NCBI RefSeq assembly: GCF_003319095.1
Contig: NZ_QOHI01000004.1
Coordinates: 310,001-374,000 of the forward strand
Direction: 5' to 3'
DNA length: 64,000 bases
From: Blastococcus sp. TBT05-19
GTDB taxonomy: Bacteria > Actinomycetota > Actinomycetes > Mycobacteriales > Geodermatophilaceae
Shown: in pieces, positions 25,284-34,005 of the stretch
How the letters are laid out: every line of letters starts with the position of its first letter
Numbering within the stretch: the stretch's first letter is position 1
The notes under the pieces: generated by a model
Database searches by the model: none
The model's input: only the letters and a program-made list of their open reading frames with translations
What the model was told of the DNA's origin: nothing
Position numbers and translations under genes: made by a program

Positions 25284-26915
25284 TCAGTGCCCGCGGAACG
25301 CCTCCTCGAGCCACCAGGACGGCGCCCCGCGGGTGACCTTCGCGTCCACGAGCAGCGGCGCGGTGCGGGGGCCGGCCAGCCAGTCGGCGACGCCCGCCAG
25401 GTCGCCGGGCTCCCGCACGGTCACCGCCTCGTAGCCGTAGCCGCGGCCGATCGCGGCGAAGTCGGTCTCCGGGAAGCGGACGGTGTCCAGCGGGTGCCCG
25501 TCCGGCCCGAAGTGGTGCACCTCGGCGCCGTACGCGGCGTCGTCGTGCACCACGACGACCATCGGCAGCCCGAGGCGCACGACGGTCTCCAGCTCCGCGG
25601 CGCCCATCAGCGCACCGCCGTCGCCGAGGGCGGCGACCGGGAGCCGGTCGGGGCGGGCCAGCGCCGCGCCGATCGCCGTCGCCAGGCCCAGGCCGACGGA
25701 CTGGAAGGCCTGGGTGAAGCAGAACCCGTGCTCGTCGGGGACGTCGAGGAACATGCTGGGGTAGCCCATGAAGTTGCCGGAGTCCACGGCGACCACCCGC
25801 TCGGCGGGCAGCAGGTCGTCCAGCGCGGCGTTGAGCGTCCGGGGGTCGATCCGGCCCGCTCCCCCGGCGTCGTCGTAGGGCTCGTCCCGCCAGCGCCGCC
25901 GCGCGGCGATCGCCGCGCGCACCTCCGCCGTCCGGTAGCCCTCCGCCGTCTCCTCCAGCAGGGCGGTCACGGCGGTGGCGACCGCGCACACGTCGCCCAC
26001 GACCCCGAGGGCGACGTCGCGCTGCGCGCCGATGGCGTCGGGCTCGTCGTCGACCTGGACCACGACGGCGCCGTCGGCGATCAGCCGCCCGTGCCGCATC
26101 GTCCACATGTTCAGCTGGCAGCCCCAGCCCACGACCAGGTCCGCGCCGGAGATGAGCTCGGCGGCCAGCGGGGTCGCGAAGCCCCCGGAGACGTCGAGGT
26201 CCCACGGGCTGCCGCGGAACAGGCCCTTCGCCACCGCCGAGGTCGCCAGCAGCGCCCCGCACCGGCCGGCGAGCTCCTCGAGCTCGGCCCGGGCCGCGCG
26301 GGCGCCGCGGCCGGCCACGAACACCGGACGCCGCGCCCGGCGCAGCGCCTCGGCCAGCCCGCCCACGTCGCCCGGACCGGGGCGGTCGGCGGGCGGGACG
26401 GGCTCGGCCTGCGGTCCCTCGGCCGGTCGCGCCTGCACGTCCAGCGGCAGGTTGAGCACGACCACCCGCCGCTGGTCCCGCGCGGTCGCCACGGCGACGG
26501 CGGCGTAGCGCTCGGCGGTGGCCGCGGACGTCACCCGGATCGACACCGCCCCCACGGCCTCGGCCAGCGCCGGCTGGTCGACGAAGAAGTTGGACCGCCG
26601 GTTCGTCGTCTCCGCGGTGACCACCACCAGCGGCGTGCGGCTCTTGGCCGCCTCGGTGATGCCGGTGAGCGCGTTCGTCAGCCCGCACCCCTGGTGCAGG
26701 CTCACCGCAGCCGGCCGGCCGCTCACCCGCGCGAACGCGTCGGCCATCGTGGCCGCGCCGCCCTCGTGCCGGGCCGCGACGTAGCGGGCCCCGGCCGCGA
26801 CCATCGCGTTGGTGGCCACGAAGTTGCCCGACCCGACGACGCCGAACACCGTGTCGATGCCGCAGCGGACCAGCGTCTCGCCGACCGCCTGGGCGACGGT
26901 GCGCGCCGCCGTCAT
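25284..26915 (-). CDS. thiamine-pyrophosphate-dependent enzyme (acetolactate synthase / benzoylformate decarboxylase superfamily)
   Basis: This 543-residue protein has the three-domain layout of TPP enzymes. The N-terminal domain carries the catalytic glutamate in AARHEGGAATMADA (about residue 50). The middle domain has the WGCQLNMWT and VQVDDEP segments. The C-terminal domain has the TPP/Mg motif GDGGALM...HDDAAYG, with aspartates where NN is common. It starts at 26915, overlapping the cyclase-family gene by four bases, so the two should act in sequence. An oxo-acid decarboxylation or carboligation is likely; the substrate is not known. Confidence 0.82.
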   Translation of the reverse strand: MTAARTVAQAVGETLVRCGIDTVFGVVGSGNFVATNAMVAAGARYVAARHEGGAATMADAFARVSGRPAAVSLHQGCGLTNALTGITEAAKSRTPLVVVTAETTNRRSNFFVDQPALAEAVGAVSIRVTSAATAERYAAVAVATARDQRRVVVLNLPLDVQARPAEGPQAEPVPPADRPGPGDVGGLAEALRRARRPVFVAGRGARAARAELEELAGRCGALLATSAVAKGLFRGSPWDLDVSGGFATPLAAELISGADLVVGWGCQLNMWTMRHGRLIADGAVVVQVDDEPDAIGAQRDVALGVVGDVCAVATAVTALLEETAEGYRTAEVRAAIAARRRWRDEPYDDAGGAGRIDPRTLNAALDDLLPAERVVAVDSGNFMGYPSMFLDVPDEHGFCFTQAFQSVGLGLATAIGAALARPDRLPVAALGDGGALMGAAELETVVRLGLPMVVVVHDDAAYGAEVHHFGPDGHPLDTVRFPETDFAAIGRGYGYEAVTVREPGDLAGVADWLAGPRTAPLLVDAKVTRGAPSWWLEEAFRGH

Positions 26916-27688
26916 CCCCGCTCGACCAGCGCCAGCACGCGGGACGGGGAGCCGGAGCCGCCCACGATCGGCAGCGGGGCCGCGACCACGAGCGCACCGG
27001 TCGGCGGCAGCTGCGCCAGGTTCTGCAGCTGGGTGAGGCCGTACTTGCCGCTGCCCATCAGCGCGGAGTGGCACGGGAACGGCGGGTCGAACGAGTGCGC
27101 CCGGCCCGCGTCGGTGCCCACGGTCTCCACGCCCAGGCCGATCACCGGGGACTCCTCGGCCAGCCAGCGGGCGCACTCGACCGACAGGCCCGGGGTGTGC
27201 GGCCCGTTCTCGTCGGCGTTGAGGAACTCGCCCTGGGACTCCGCGCGGGCGTCCCAGCCGGTGCGGAACAGCAGCCAGCCGCCCTCGGGCAGCGGGCCGT
27301 GGGTCGCCTCCCACTCCCGGATGTGCTCGACCTCCAGGAGGAAGTCCGGGTCCTGCGCCGCGCGCTCGGAGAAGTCGAGCACCGCGGCCGGGGCGATGAG
27401 CTTCCGCGCGGCCACCGACGCGACGTCCTCGCCGTCCCGGCCGGTGACCCAGTGGTTGGGCGCGTCGAAGTGGGTGCCGGTGTGCTCGCCGGTCCGGAAG
27501 TTGTTCCAGTACCAGGCCGGCCCGCGGTCGTCGTACCGGCTGAGCTCCTCCAGCTCGAACGTCGCCGTCTGGGCGAACGGCTCGGGCAGCTGGATGACCG
27601 GGGTCCCGGAGTGCAGCGGCGCGGTGAGGTCGACGACCTCGATCCGGGCGGTGGCCAGGGCCTCGGCGAAGCTGGACAGGATCGACAT
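26912..27688 (-). CDS. cyclase-family metal-dependent hydrolase (kynurenine formamidase / isatin hydrolase-like)
   Basis: The diagnostic metal motif HTGTHFDAPNHW is present near residues 73-84, with further family segments WLLFRTGWD and ETVGTDAG. The family includes kynurenine formamidase and isatin hydrolase, which open amide or lactam bonds. From the ATG at 27688 (AAGGGA upstream) the protein has 258 residues; an in-frame GTG at 27703 adds five. It is the first gene of a pair with a TPP enzyme, which suggests hydrolysis of a cyclic or N-acyl substrate followed by decarboxylation of an oxo acid. Confidence 0.82.
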   Translation of the reverse strand: MSILSSFAEALATARIEVVDLTAPLHSGTPVIQLPEPFAQTATFELEELSRYDDRGPAWYWNNFRTGEHTGTHFDAPNHWVTGRDGEDVASVAARKLIAPAAVLDFSERAAQDPDFLLEVEHIREWEATHGPLPEGGWLLFRTGWDARAESQGEFLNADENGPHTPGLSVECARWLAEESPVIGLGVETVGTDAGRAHSFDPPFPCHSALMGSGKYGLTQLQNLAQLPPTGALVVAAPLPIVGGSGSPSRVLALVERG

Positions 27689-27778
27689 GCGCGGTCCCTT
27701 CACAGGCGGTCGGACGGCGGACAGTCAAGCACGATCAGCCACCCCGGAGCCGCGGAAGGGCGCAGGCCGGGCTCCCGG

Positions 27779-27961
27779 TCAGCGCGCCTTGGGGATGATC
27801 AGCCAGAGGCCGATGTAGACCAGCTCGCCCACACCGACCAGGCCGAAGACCACGAAGCCCAGTCGCACGAGCACTCGGGAGATCCCGAACCTGTCGGCGA
27901 GGGCCGCGCACACGCCGGCGATGAGCTTGCCCGACCGAGGTCTGATCAGCGTCGAGGTCAC
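27779..27961 (-). CDS. small PspC-domain membrane protein
   Basis: Sixty residues from GTG 27961 make up almost exactly one PspC domain: RPRSGKLIAGVCAALADRFG, then RVLVRLGFVVFGL and a hydrophobic helix ending in YIGLWLIIPKAR. PspC proteins sit in the cytoplasmic membrane and respond to envelope stress in some bacteria. The frame stays open upstream but the extra residues are arginine-rich and unconserved. It follows the cyclase operon by 91 bases and precedes the amylase-like gene in reverse order. Confidence 0.82.
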   Translation of the reverse strand: MTSTLIRPRSGKLIAGVCAALADRFGISRVLVRLGFVVFGLVGVGELVYIGLWLIIPKAR

Positions 27962-28001
27962 GGGGTGCCCGCTACCCGGAGGCTGCCGCAGCAACCACGC
28001 G

Positions 28002-29336
28002 TCAGCCGAGGACCGCCCACCCGTGCGCGGGCACCCGGACCCGGTCCCCGGCCGGCTCCGTGGCACCGGCGAGCACCTCGCCGGCGCCCGGGGCGGGGAT
28101 CTCGGCGGGCGCGTCGGCGAGGTTGAGCGCCACCACCAGCCGCTCGCCGTCGGCGGTCACCTCGTAGGCCAGCTGCTCGTTGGCCAGGTGCAGCGCCCGG
28201 GTCCGCGCGGTGTGCAGCCACCGGTGCCGACGGCGCAGGCCGATCAGCTCCTGGTGCAGCCGGTAGACCGGCAGGCCCAGCGGGGACAGCTCCCCCGGCG
28301 TCGCCGGGAAGGGCGGGCGGACGGCGTCGTCGCCACCTGCCCGGTCCTCCTTGACGCCGCGGAAGGCGTGCTCGTCGCCGGCGTAGACCGCCGGCGTGCC
28401 GCCCACGGTGAAGAGGACGACCAGCGCGTGCGCGAGGTGGCGCTCGTCGGTGACCTTGCTGGCGATGCGCGTGACGTCGTGGTTGCCGACGAACGTGTAC
28501 GGGGTGAACCGGTCGAGCAGCGCGCCGTGCCGGGCCAGCGCGGCGTCGAGCTCGAAGAAGTTGGCGTCGTTGAGCGAGCTCCAGACCGCCTTCCACAGCT
28601 CGTACTGGGTGACCGCGTCCAGGTGGCCGTCGCCGACCGCCCGGGCGTAGTCGCCGTGGATCACCTCGCCCATCAGGTAGGCGTCGGGGTGCCGCTGCCG
28701 CACGCGGTCGGCCACCCGGGCCCAGAACGCCGCCGGGACGGCGTAGGCGGCGTCCAGCCGCCAGCCGTCGGCGCCCCGGTCCAGCCAGTGCGTCATCACC
28801 TCGACCACGTGGTCCTCGACCCCCGGCGCGGAGTGGTCCAGCGCCACGAGGTGCGCGTGGCCCTCGAAGTCGTCGTACCCCGGCTCGACCCCGGGGGCCC
28901 ACCCGCCGTCGGGCCAGCGCAGCCGGAACCACGACGCGGTGGGCGCGGCCGGCCCCTGCTCGAGCACCGCCCGGAACGCGGGGTGGTCGCGGCCCACGTG
29001 GTTGAAGACGCCGTCCAGCAGCACCCGCAGGCCGCGCTCCCGGCAGGCGGCCAGCAGCGCGTCGAGGTCGTCGTCGTCGCCGAGCCGGGGATCGACGCGG
29101 AGGTGGTCGACGGTGTCGTAGCCGTGGGTCTCCGACGCGAACACCGGACCGAGCGCCAGCCCGGACGCGCCGAGCTCGACCGCGTGGTCCAGCCAGGCGG
29201 CGAGGTGGGGCAGCCGGTGGGCGACCGGCCGGCCGGGCTCGTCGCGCGGTTCGGCGCCGACGAAGCCCAGCGGGTAGACGTGCCACCAGACGGCGTCGCG
29301 CACCCACGCCGGCCCCTCTGTACGCCCCGCGCTCAT
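28002..29336 (-). CDS. GH13 alpha-amylase-family glycoside hydrolase
   Basis: This 444-residue enzyme shows the conserved regions of GH13: DGVFNHVG (region I), DGWRLDAAY with the catalytic aspartate (region II), LMGEVIHGD with the general acid glutamate (region III) and FVGNHD (region IV). A C-terminal beta domain follows. There is no signal peptide, so it likely acts inside the cell on maltodextrin or trehalose-type substrates. The ATG at 29336 is chosen because upstream sequence is unconserved. It is divergent from cspA across 244 bases. A single small enzyme of this type without maltose-transport neighbours leaves the substrate open. Confidence 0.87.
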   Translation of the reverse strand: MSAGRTEGPAWVRDAVWWHVYPLGFVGAEPRDEPGRPVAHRLPHLAAWLDHAVELGASGLALGPVFASETHGYDTVDHLRVDPRLGDDDDLDALLAACRERGLRVLLDGVFNHVGRDHPAFRAVLEQGPAAPTASWFRLRWPDGGWAPGVEPGYDDFEGHAHLVALDHSAPGVEDHVVEVMTHWLDRGADGWRLDAAYAVPAAFWARVADRVRQRHPDAYLMGEVIHGDYARAVGDGHLDAVTQYELWKAVWSSLNDANFFELDAALARHGALLDRFTPYTFVGNHDVTRIASKVTDERHLAHALVVLFTVGGTPAVYAGDEHAFRGVKEDRAGGDDAVRPPFPATPGELSPLGLPVYRLHQELIGLRRRHRWLHTARTRALHLANEQLAYEVTADGERLVVALNLADAPAEIPAPGAGEVLAGATEPAGDRVRVPAHGWAVLG

Positions 29337-29422
29337 GCCGGCGATGCTGCCCCACGGCCGGGCGCGGGACACTCCCCAGGGGGACCCGGCCACCCACCTG
29401 CCGTTTTTTCGATCTCTGTGGG

Positions 29423-29428
29423 TAGAAT
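29423..29428 (+). promoter_or_regulatory. cspA promoter -10 (TAGAAT) inside a GTGGG/CCCAC dyad
   Basis: TAGAAT is a good -10 hexamer. GTGGG (29418-29422) and CCCAC (29431-29435) flank it symmetrically and could bind a regulator. It would give a 5' leader of about 145 bases before cspA, a length usual for cold-shock mRNAs. Confidence 0.5.
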
Positions 29429-29526
29429 TCCCCACGGTCGCTGTTGCGCCTCTGCTTTCGTTCTTGGACGTCCGCAGTCGTCTCTGCCTGACGTTCCTCT
29501 CGGTCCTGCCGGTCGGTGCGGCGGCC

Positions 29527-29552
29527 CCGTCACCGGCACGTGCCGGTGACGG
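29527..29552 (+). promoter_or_regulatory. perfect 26-base palindrome in the cspA leader
   Basis: CCGTCACCGGCAC (29527-29539) is followed at once by its exact reverse complement (29540-29552), 28 bases before the cspA ATG. As RNA it gives a very stable stem near the ribosome-binding region GGAATGAG; as DNA it could be an operator. Confidence 0.65.
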
Positions 29553-29580
29553 ACACCTCCCAGCACGGAATGAGAACGAC

Positions 29581-29784
29581 ATGGCTCAGGGCACTGTGAA
29601 GTGGTTCAACGCGGAGAAGGGCTTCGGGTTCATCGCCCAGGACGGCGGCGGCGCCGACGTCTTCTGCCACTACTCCGCCATCGTCAGCGACGGCTACCGC
29701 TCGCTCGACGAGGGCCAGCAGGTCGAGTTCGACGTCACGCAGGGCCAGAAGGGCCCGCAGGCGGAGAACGTCCGCCCGCTCTGA
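29581..29784 (+). CDS. cspA: cold-shock protein, CspA family
   Basis: Sixty-seven residues form a single cold-shock domain with the RNP1 motif KGFGFIAQ and the RNP2-like VFCHYSAI. These proteins bind single-stranded RNA and DNA and melt mRNA structure. [18 protein letters not shown] is the standard N terminus. A long structured leader with a perfect palindrome suggests post-transcriptional control. A very stable hairpin follows the stop. Cysteine in VFCHYS is an actinobacterial variant of the usual VFVH. Confidence 0.95.
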   Translation: MAQGTVKWFNAEKGFGFIAQDGGGADVFCHYSAIVSDGYRSLDEGQQVEFDVTQGQKGPQAENVRPL

Positions 29785-29794
29785 TGTGAGCGTT

Positions 29795-29831
29795 CGACGG
29801 GGTCACGGCGCGCTGCGCCGTGGCCCCGTCG
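29795..29831 (+). terminator. strong hairpin after cspA
   Basis: CGACGGGG-t-CACGGCGC pairs with GCGCCGTG-g-CCCCGTCG around a GCT loop, sixteen base pairs with one mismatch, eleven bases after the cspA stop. Confidence 0.85.
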
Positions 29832-29869
29832 TCATGTCCGGCCCATCCCGTCGTCCCGAGGAGCACCCC

Positions 29870-30106
29870 ATGGCCCAGCACGTCGGACTCTGCGCGGACG
29901 CGCCGCTGGGCTGCCCCTGCCGGGGCGACGCGACGATCCACCAGGACCGCTCGCGGGAACTGAGCGAGGCACGGGCCGCCGGCTCCGCGGCCGTCGAGTG
30001 CCCGGAGTGCGGCGAGGCCACGACCGCGGTCTCCATCGCCGCGTGGGGCAACTGCCGCGCCTGCCGGACCGCGCACTCGCGGTCCACCCATCCCCTGCGC
30101 TGGTGA
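29870..30106 (+). CDS. small cysteine-rich (zinc-ribbon-like) protein, unknown function
   Basis: This 78-residue protein has cysteine pairs CPECGEATT and, fifteen residues after the second cysteine, CRACRTAH, which could hold one zinc ion. Three more cysteines lie near the N terminus (GLC, GCPC). The ATG at 29870 has GAGGAG six bases upstream; an ATG at 29834 is in frame but lacks a site and overlaps the cspA terminator. I do not recognise a named family. It is followed by a hairpin at 30115-30131. Confidence 0.65.
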   Translation: MAQHVGLCADAPLGCPCRGDATIHQDRSRELSEARAAGSAAVECPECGEATTAVSIAAWGNCRACRTAHSRSTHPLRW

Positions 30107-30114
30107 GGGCCCTA

Positions 30115-30131
30115 CCCCGCCGTGGGCGGGG
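30115..30131 (+). terminator. short GC hairpin
   Basis: CCCCGCC (30115-30121) and GGCGGGG (30125-30131) pair around a GTG loop, nine bases after the stop of the cysteine-rich gene. Confidence 0.55.
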
Positions 30132-30208
30132 TCACGGTGGGGTTCCGCGCCGGGATCGGTGACAATGGCCCGGTCCGAGCAAGGGCGATCCGACAGCAGC
30201 GGGGTGGC

Positions 30209-31969
30209 GTGACCGGCGAGCTTCCCGAGCCCGACTTCCGACGGGTGTTCGACGCGGCGCCGACGCCGTTCATCCTGCTCACGCCCGATTTCGACATCGT
30301 GCACGCGAACGAGGCGCGCCTGGAGGCGACGGCCACCACGCTCGAGGACACGGTCGGGCGGAACATGTTCGACGTCTTCCCGATGAACCCCGACGATCCG
30401 GGCGCCGACGGGCTGGCCAACCTGAAGGCCTCCCTGGAGCGGGCACGTGACACCCGCCGGCCGCACACGATGGCCATCCAGAAGTACGACATCGCCATGC
30501 CCGACGGCCGCTTCGAGGAGCGGTTCTGGAGCCCGCGCAACGTGCCGATCCTCGACGAGCACGGCGAGGTGGTGCTGATCCTGCACCGCTCCGACGACAT
30601 CACCGAATACATCACCGCCCGGGACGACGCCCGCAGCGAGGCCGCCCGCGGGCAGGAGTGGCGCGACCGCGCCGCCCGGGTCGAGGGCGACCTGTACGCG
30701 CGCACCCTGGAGCTGGAGCAGGCCAACACCCGGCTGCAGACCCTCACCGAACGGGAGCAGCGCACCGCCCGGTCGCTGGCCGGGCTGGCCAGCACCGTCT
30801 CGGCGCTGGCCGCGGCGGAGACGCACACGGACCTCTTCCGGCTCCTCGGCGACCACGGGGGTCCCGGGTTGTCGGCCGACGTGCTCGCCGCCGCCGTGGT
30901 CCGGCCGGGGAGCCAGGAGCTGACGGTGGTCGACCGGTCCGGCCGCGGCCGGCGCATCCCGGCCGGTTCCGGTTCCCCCCTCGCCGTCGCCGCCGAGGGT
31001 CGGCCGGTGCTCGTGGCCGACGCCGGGCTGGAGGGCTCCGGGCCTCCTCCCGCAGCCGGGCTGCGCGCCTGGGCGGCGCTGCCCATGCGCACCGGCGACC
31101 GCGTCCTCGGCGCCCTCGCCGTCGGTTGGCGGGAGCCGCACCCCCTCGAGGACGACGACGTGCGGGTGCTGCAGGCCTTCGCCGCCCAGTGCGCCCTGGC
31201 GCTGGACCGCGTCGGCCGGCTCGAGCGGGAGCGGCAGCAGGCCGAGGCCACCCGCAGCCTCGCCGAGGCGCTGCAGCGCTCGATGCTCACCGATCCCCCG
31301 CAGCCCCCTGGCCTGCGGATCGCCGTCCGCTACCGGCCGGCCGCCCGCGAGGCCGAGGTGGGTGGCGACTGGTACGACGCCTTCACCGCACCCTCCGGCG
31401 CCACCACGATCGTGGTCGGCGACGTGGCCGGCCACGACCGGACGGCCGCCGCGGTCATGGGCCAGCTGCGCAACATGCTGCGCGGGGTCGCCCACGCCGT
31501 GGCGGGTGACCCCGCCCAGGTGCTCACCGCGCTGGACCGGGCCGTGGTCGACCTGGGCGTCAACACGCTGGCCACGGCGGCGCTGGCGCACGTCGAGCGG
31601 GCGACCGCGACCGGCGCGCTCACCCTGCGCTGGTCGAACGCGGGCCACCCGCCGCCGCTGCTCGTCGGGCCGCGGGGGGACGCCGAGCTGCTCGAGCGAC
31701 CGCGTGACCTGCTGCTCGGTGTGGCCCCGTGGACCCCCCGCCGGGCGCACGCCCTGCCGCTGGCCCCCGGCTCGACCGTCGTCCTCTACACCGACGGCCT
31801 GGTCGAACGGCGCGACGCCACCCTCGACGACGGCTTCGAGCGGCTGCTCGACGCCGGCCGCGACCTGCACACCCTGCCGCCCGAGGACGCCTGCGACGCC
31901 CTGATCTCCCGGCTGGCCCCCGACTTCACCGACGACGTGGCGCTGCTGGTGCTGCGGGTGGAGCCCTAG
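30209..31969 (+). CDS. PAS-GAF-PP2C (SpoIIE/RsbU-type) protein phosphatase
   Basis: This 586-residue protein has a PAS domain (about 10-135, [20 protein letters not shown]), a charged helical linker (about 140-200), a GAF-like domain (about 200-350) and a PP2C/SpoIIE domain (about 370-586). The metal aspartates are present in [18 protein letters not shown] and LYTDGLVE. Such proteins dephosphorylate STAS anti-anti-sigma factors in response to a signal sensed by PAS or GAF. GTG 30209 is chosen for the GGGGTGG just upstream and the fit of the PAS start. No sigma factor is adjacent. A STAS protein lies 4 kb away at 35967. Confidence 0.88.
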   Translation: MTGELPEPDFRRVFDAAPTPFILLTPDFDIVHANEARLEATATTLEDTVGRNMFDVFPMNPDDPGADGLANLKASLERARDTRRPHTMAIQKYDIAMPDGRFEERFWSPRNVPILDEHGEVVLILHRSDDITEYITARDDARSEAARGQEWRDRAARVEGDLYARTLELEQANTRLQTLTEREQRTARSLAGLASTVSALAAAETHTDLFRLLGDHGGPGLSADVLAAAVVRPGSQELTVVDRSGRGRRIPAGSGSPLAVAAEGRPVLVADAGLEGSGPPPAAGLRAWAALPMRTGDRVLGALAVGWREPHPLEDDDVRVLQAFAAQCALALDRVGRLERERQQAEATRSLAEALQRSMLTDPPQPPGLRIAVRYRPAAREAEVGGDWYDAFTAPSGATTIVVGDVAGHDRTAAAVMGQLRNMLRGVAHAVAGDPAQVLTALDRAVVDLGVNTLATAALAHVERATATGALTLRWSNAGHPPPLLVGPRGDAELLERPRDLLLGVAPWTPRRAHALPLAPGSTVVLYTDGLVERRDATLDDGFERLLDAGRDLHTLPPEDACDALISRLAPDFTDDVALLVLRVEP

Positions 31970-32691
31970 CCGTCCAGCCGATCGGCGCCCAGGTGGGTGT
32001 CGAAGAAGCGCAGGATCCGGGCCCACGCGTCCTCGGCCGAGGGCTGGTGGTAGCTGAACCCGGTCACCCGCTCGACGACGGCGAACGGCCCGCTGTTGTG
32101 CCGGTTGAGGAACGAGTGCCCGGCGTCGGGGTACTCGACGACGTCGTTCGGCACCTCGAGGGCGTCCAGCGCCCTACGAAGGCGGCCGGCCGCACCGCGC
32201 AGGACCGGGTCCCGGCGCCCGTAGCTGGCCACCACCGGGCAGGCGCCCTGGAGCACGCTCTCGACGTCCCGGGGCACGAAGCCGTAGTTGGGAGCGGCGG
32301 CGTCGAAGCCCCGCGTGGCGGTCAGCAGCGCGAAGCCACCGCCCATGCAGAAGCCGACGACGCCGACCCGCCCGGTGCAGTCGGGCTGGTCGGCGGTCCA
32401 CCGCCGGGTGGCCTCGATGTCGCCGAAGGCCGGCCCGGTGCGCTTCAGCAGCGACCGGAAGGTCCCCTGCAGGCACCGCAGCGCTCCCCCGGCGGTGAAC
32501 AGGTCCGGCGCCACCGCGAGGTAGCCGGCGGCGGCCAGCCGGTCGGCCTGCTGCCGGATGTCGTCGGTCAGCCCGAACGCCTCGTGCAGCACGACCACTC
32601 CCGGCCACGGGCCCTCGCCGACGGGGGGCCGGCTCACGTGGGCACGCAGCTCCGGAGCGCTCTCGGCGCCGGGGATCGAGGTCAGGGGCAC
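31966..32691 (-). CDS. dienelactone hydrolase family protein
   Basis: This 241-residue alpha/beta hydrolase has the cysteine nucleophile motif [10 protein letters not shown] (near residue 115), an aspartate in SYGRRDPVL and a histidine in DAGHSFLN, the Cys-Asp-His triad of dienelactone hydrolases. The family opens dienelactones in chloroaromatic breakdown, but many members act on other esters. Its stop overlaps that of the convergent phosphatase gene by four bases. A TAGCGT element and GGAAGG ribosome site lie upstream of the GTG start. No dedicated aromatic neighbours are close by. Confidence 0.83.
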   Translation of the reverse strand: MPLTSIPGAESAPELRAHVSRPPVGEGPWPGVVVLHEAFGLTDDIRQQADRLAAAGYLAVAPDLFTAGGALRCLQGTFRSLLKRTGPAFGDIEATRRWTADQPDCTGRVGVVGFCMGGGFALLTATRGFDAAAPNYGFVPRDVESVLQGACPVVASYGRRDPVLRGAAGRLRRALDALEVPNDVVEYPDAGHSFLNRHNSGPFAVVERVTGFSYHQPSAEDAWARILRFFDTHLGADRLDG

Positions 32692-32752
32692 GGGCTGGTC
32701 CTTCCGCCGGGGTCCGCGCCGACGCTAGCGGGGGCGCCCGCACCCCGCCCGC

Positions 32753-33193
32753 TCAGAGGCCGACCGCGACGGTGGCGGCCAGCTCGCGCACGCCCTCGAG
32801 GTCCGCGCCCGAGGGTGCGCCGGTCAGGCTCAGCGGCGCGGCCACCCGCTTCCACCGCAGGGCGCCGGTGATCCGCTCGATCGCGGTCAGGGCGCCGGCC
32901 GTGTCGTCGGTGCCGTGCACGTACACGCCGTAGGGCAGGCCCGGGGTCGCGTCCAGGCACGGGTAGTAGACGGTGTCGAAGAAGTGCTTGAGCGCGCCTG
33001 ACATGTAGCCGATGTTCGCCGGCGTCCCGAGCAGCACGCCGTCGGCCGCGAGCAGGTCGGCAGGGCCGGCCGACAGCGCCGGCCGCAGCACGAGTTCGAC
33101 GTCGTCGACCATCGCCGCGCCCTCCTTGACCGCCTCCAGGACCGCCTGCATGGCGGGCGAGGGCGTGTGGTGGACGACGAGCAGACGCGGCAT
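32753..33193 (-). CDS. flavodoxin-family protein
   Basis: The 146 residues fit a short flavodoxin/WrbA-like fold: an N-terminal VVHHTPSPAMQAV phosphate loop, DGVLLGTPANIGYMSGALKHFFD for FMN binding and a YGVYVHGTDDT segment. A GGGGAGGAT ribosome site precedes the ATG at 33193. It diverges from the YCII gene over 38 bases. Its redox partner is unknown. Confidence 0.77.
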   Translation of the reverse strand: MPRLLVVHHTPSPAMQAVLEAVKEGAAMVDDVELVLRPALSAGPADLLAADGVLLGTPANIGYMSGALKHFFDTVYYPCLDATPGLPYGVYVHGTDDTAGALTAIERITGALRWKRVAAPLSLTGAPSGADLEGVRELAATVAVGL

Positions 33194-33231
33194 GCCCGCA
33201 TCCTCCCCGACCGGGTGGCAGATTCGACGGC

Positions 33232-33501
33232 ATGCACCTGGTCCTGGAGTACACGCTGGCCGACGACTACCTCGACCGCCGGACGGCGTTGCGCGAGGAC
33301 CACCTCGCGCTCGCCCGCGCCGCGCACGAGCGCGGAGAGCTGCTGCTCGCCGGCGCCCTGCCCGATCCCTTCGACCGCGCCCTGCTCGTCTGGACGGCGC
33401 CGCGCGAGGTGGTCGAGCGGTTCGCCGCCGAGGACCCCTACGTGCGCGAGGGCCTGGTCACCTCGTGGTCGCTCCGCCCCTGGAACGTGGTCATCGGCTG
33501 A
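33232..33501 (+). CDS. YCII-related protein
   Basis: Eighty-nine residues match the YCII ferredoxin-like fold: HLVLEYTLADDYLDRR, then R..HL-type DHLALARAAHERGELLLAGAL and the conserved FAAEDPYV segment near residue 65. The conserved histidine and aspartate of the putative active site are present. Function in vivo is unknown for most members. CAGATT at 33219-33224 is placed to start transcription at or next to the ATG. The 3' end overlaps the convergent glycosylase gene by eleven bases. Confidence 0.8.
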   Translation: MHLVLEYTLADDYLDRRTALREDHLALARAAHERGELLLAGALPDPFDRALLVWTAPREVVERFAAEDPYVREGLVTSWSLRPWNVVIG

Positions 33502-34000
33502 CCGGGCGCAGCTGCGCGTAGGCGCGGGCGAGGTCGGGCAGCTGGGCATGCGCGTTGAGCCCGCTCGGGTTCGGCACCACCCAGGTCACCGCGCCGCCCA
33601 GCCGCTCCTCCTGCAGCCCGGCGACCGCGCGCGGGCGGCCGAAGGCCTGCCGCCAGGCGGTGATGCCCAGCACCGCCAGCACCCGCGGGCGGTGCTCGGC
33701 GACCAGCCGCTCCAGCGCCACCGCGCCCTCGGCCAGCTCCTCGGCGGAGAGCTCGGCCGCGGCGCGGGTGGGCCGGTCGACGAGGTTGGTCACGCCCAGC
33801 CCGTGCTCCAGCAGCTCCCGGTCCTCCTCCGGCCGCAGCCGCCGGGGGGTGAGGCCGGCCAGGTGCAGCGCGGGCCAGAAGCGGTTGCCGGGCCGGGCGA
33901 AGTGGTGCCCCCGCTCGGCCGACATCAGCGAGGGGTTGATGCCGCAGAACAGCACGTCGAGCCCTGGCCCGATGATGTCGGGCAGCGGCTTGGCGGGCAC
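33491..34000 (-). CDS. mug: mismatch-specific (G/U,T) DNA glycosylase, Mug family
   Basis: Mug removes uracil or thymine mispaired with guanine in duplex DNA. The 169-residue protein has the active-site motif FCGINPS (about 18-24), where the asparagine activates water, HHFARPGNRFWPAL and a late VPNPSGLNAH segment used to contact the complementary strand. Length is typical. The GTG at 34000 is five bases from the stop of the phosphatase gene upstream, so the two may be cotranscribed. Confidence 0.9.
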   Translation of the reverse strand: MPAKPLPDIIGPGLDVLFCGINPSLMSAERGHHFARPGNRFWPALHLAGLTPRRLRPEEDRELLEHGLGVTNLVDRPTRAAAELSAEELAEGAVALERLVAEHRPRVLAVLGITAWRQAFGRPRAVAGLQEERLGGAVTWVVPNPSGLNAHAQLPDLARAYAQLRPVSR

Positions 34001-34005
34001 GGTGG

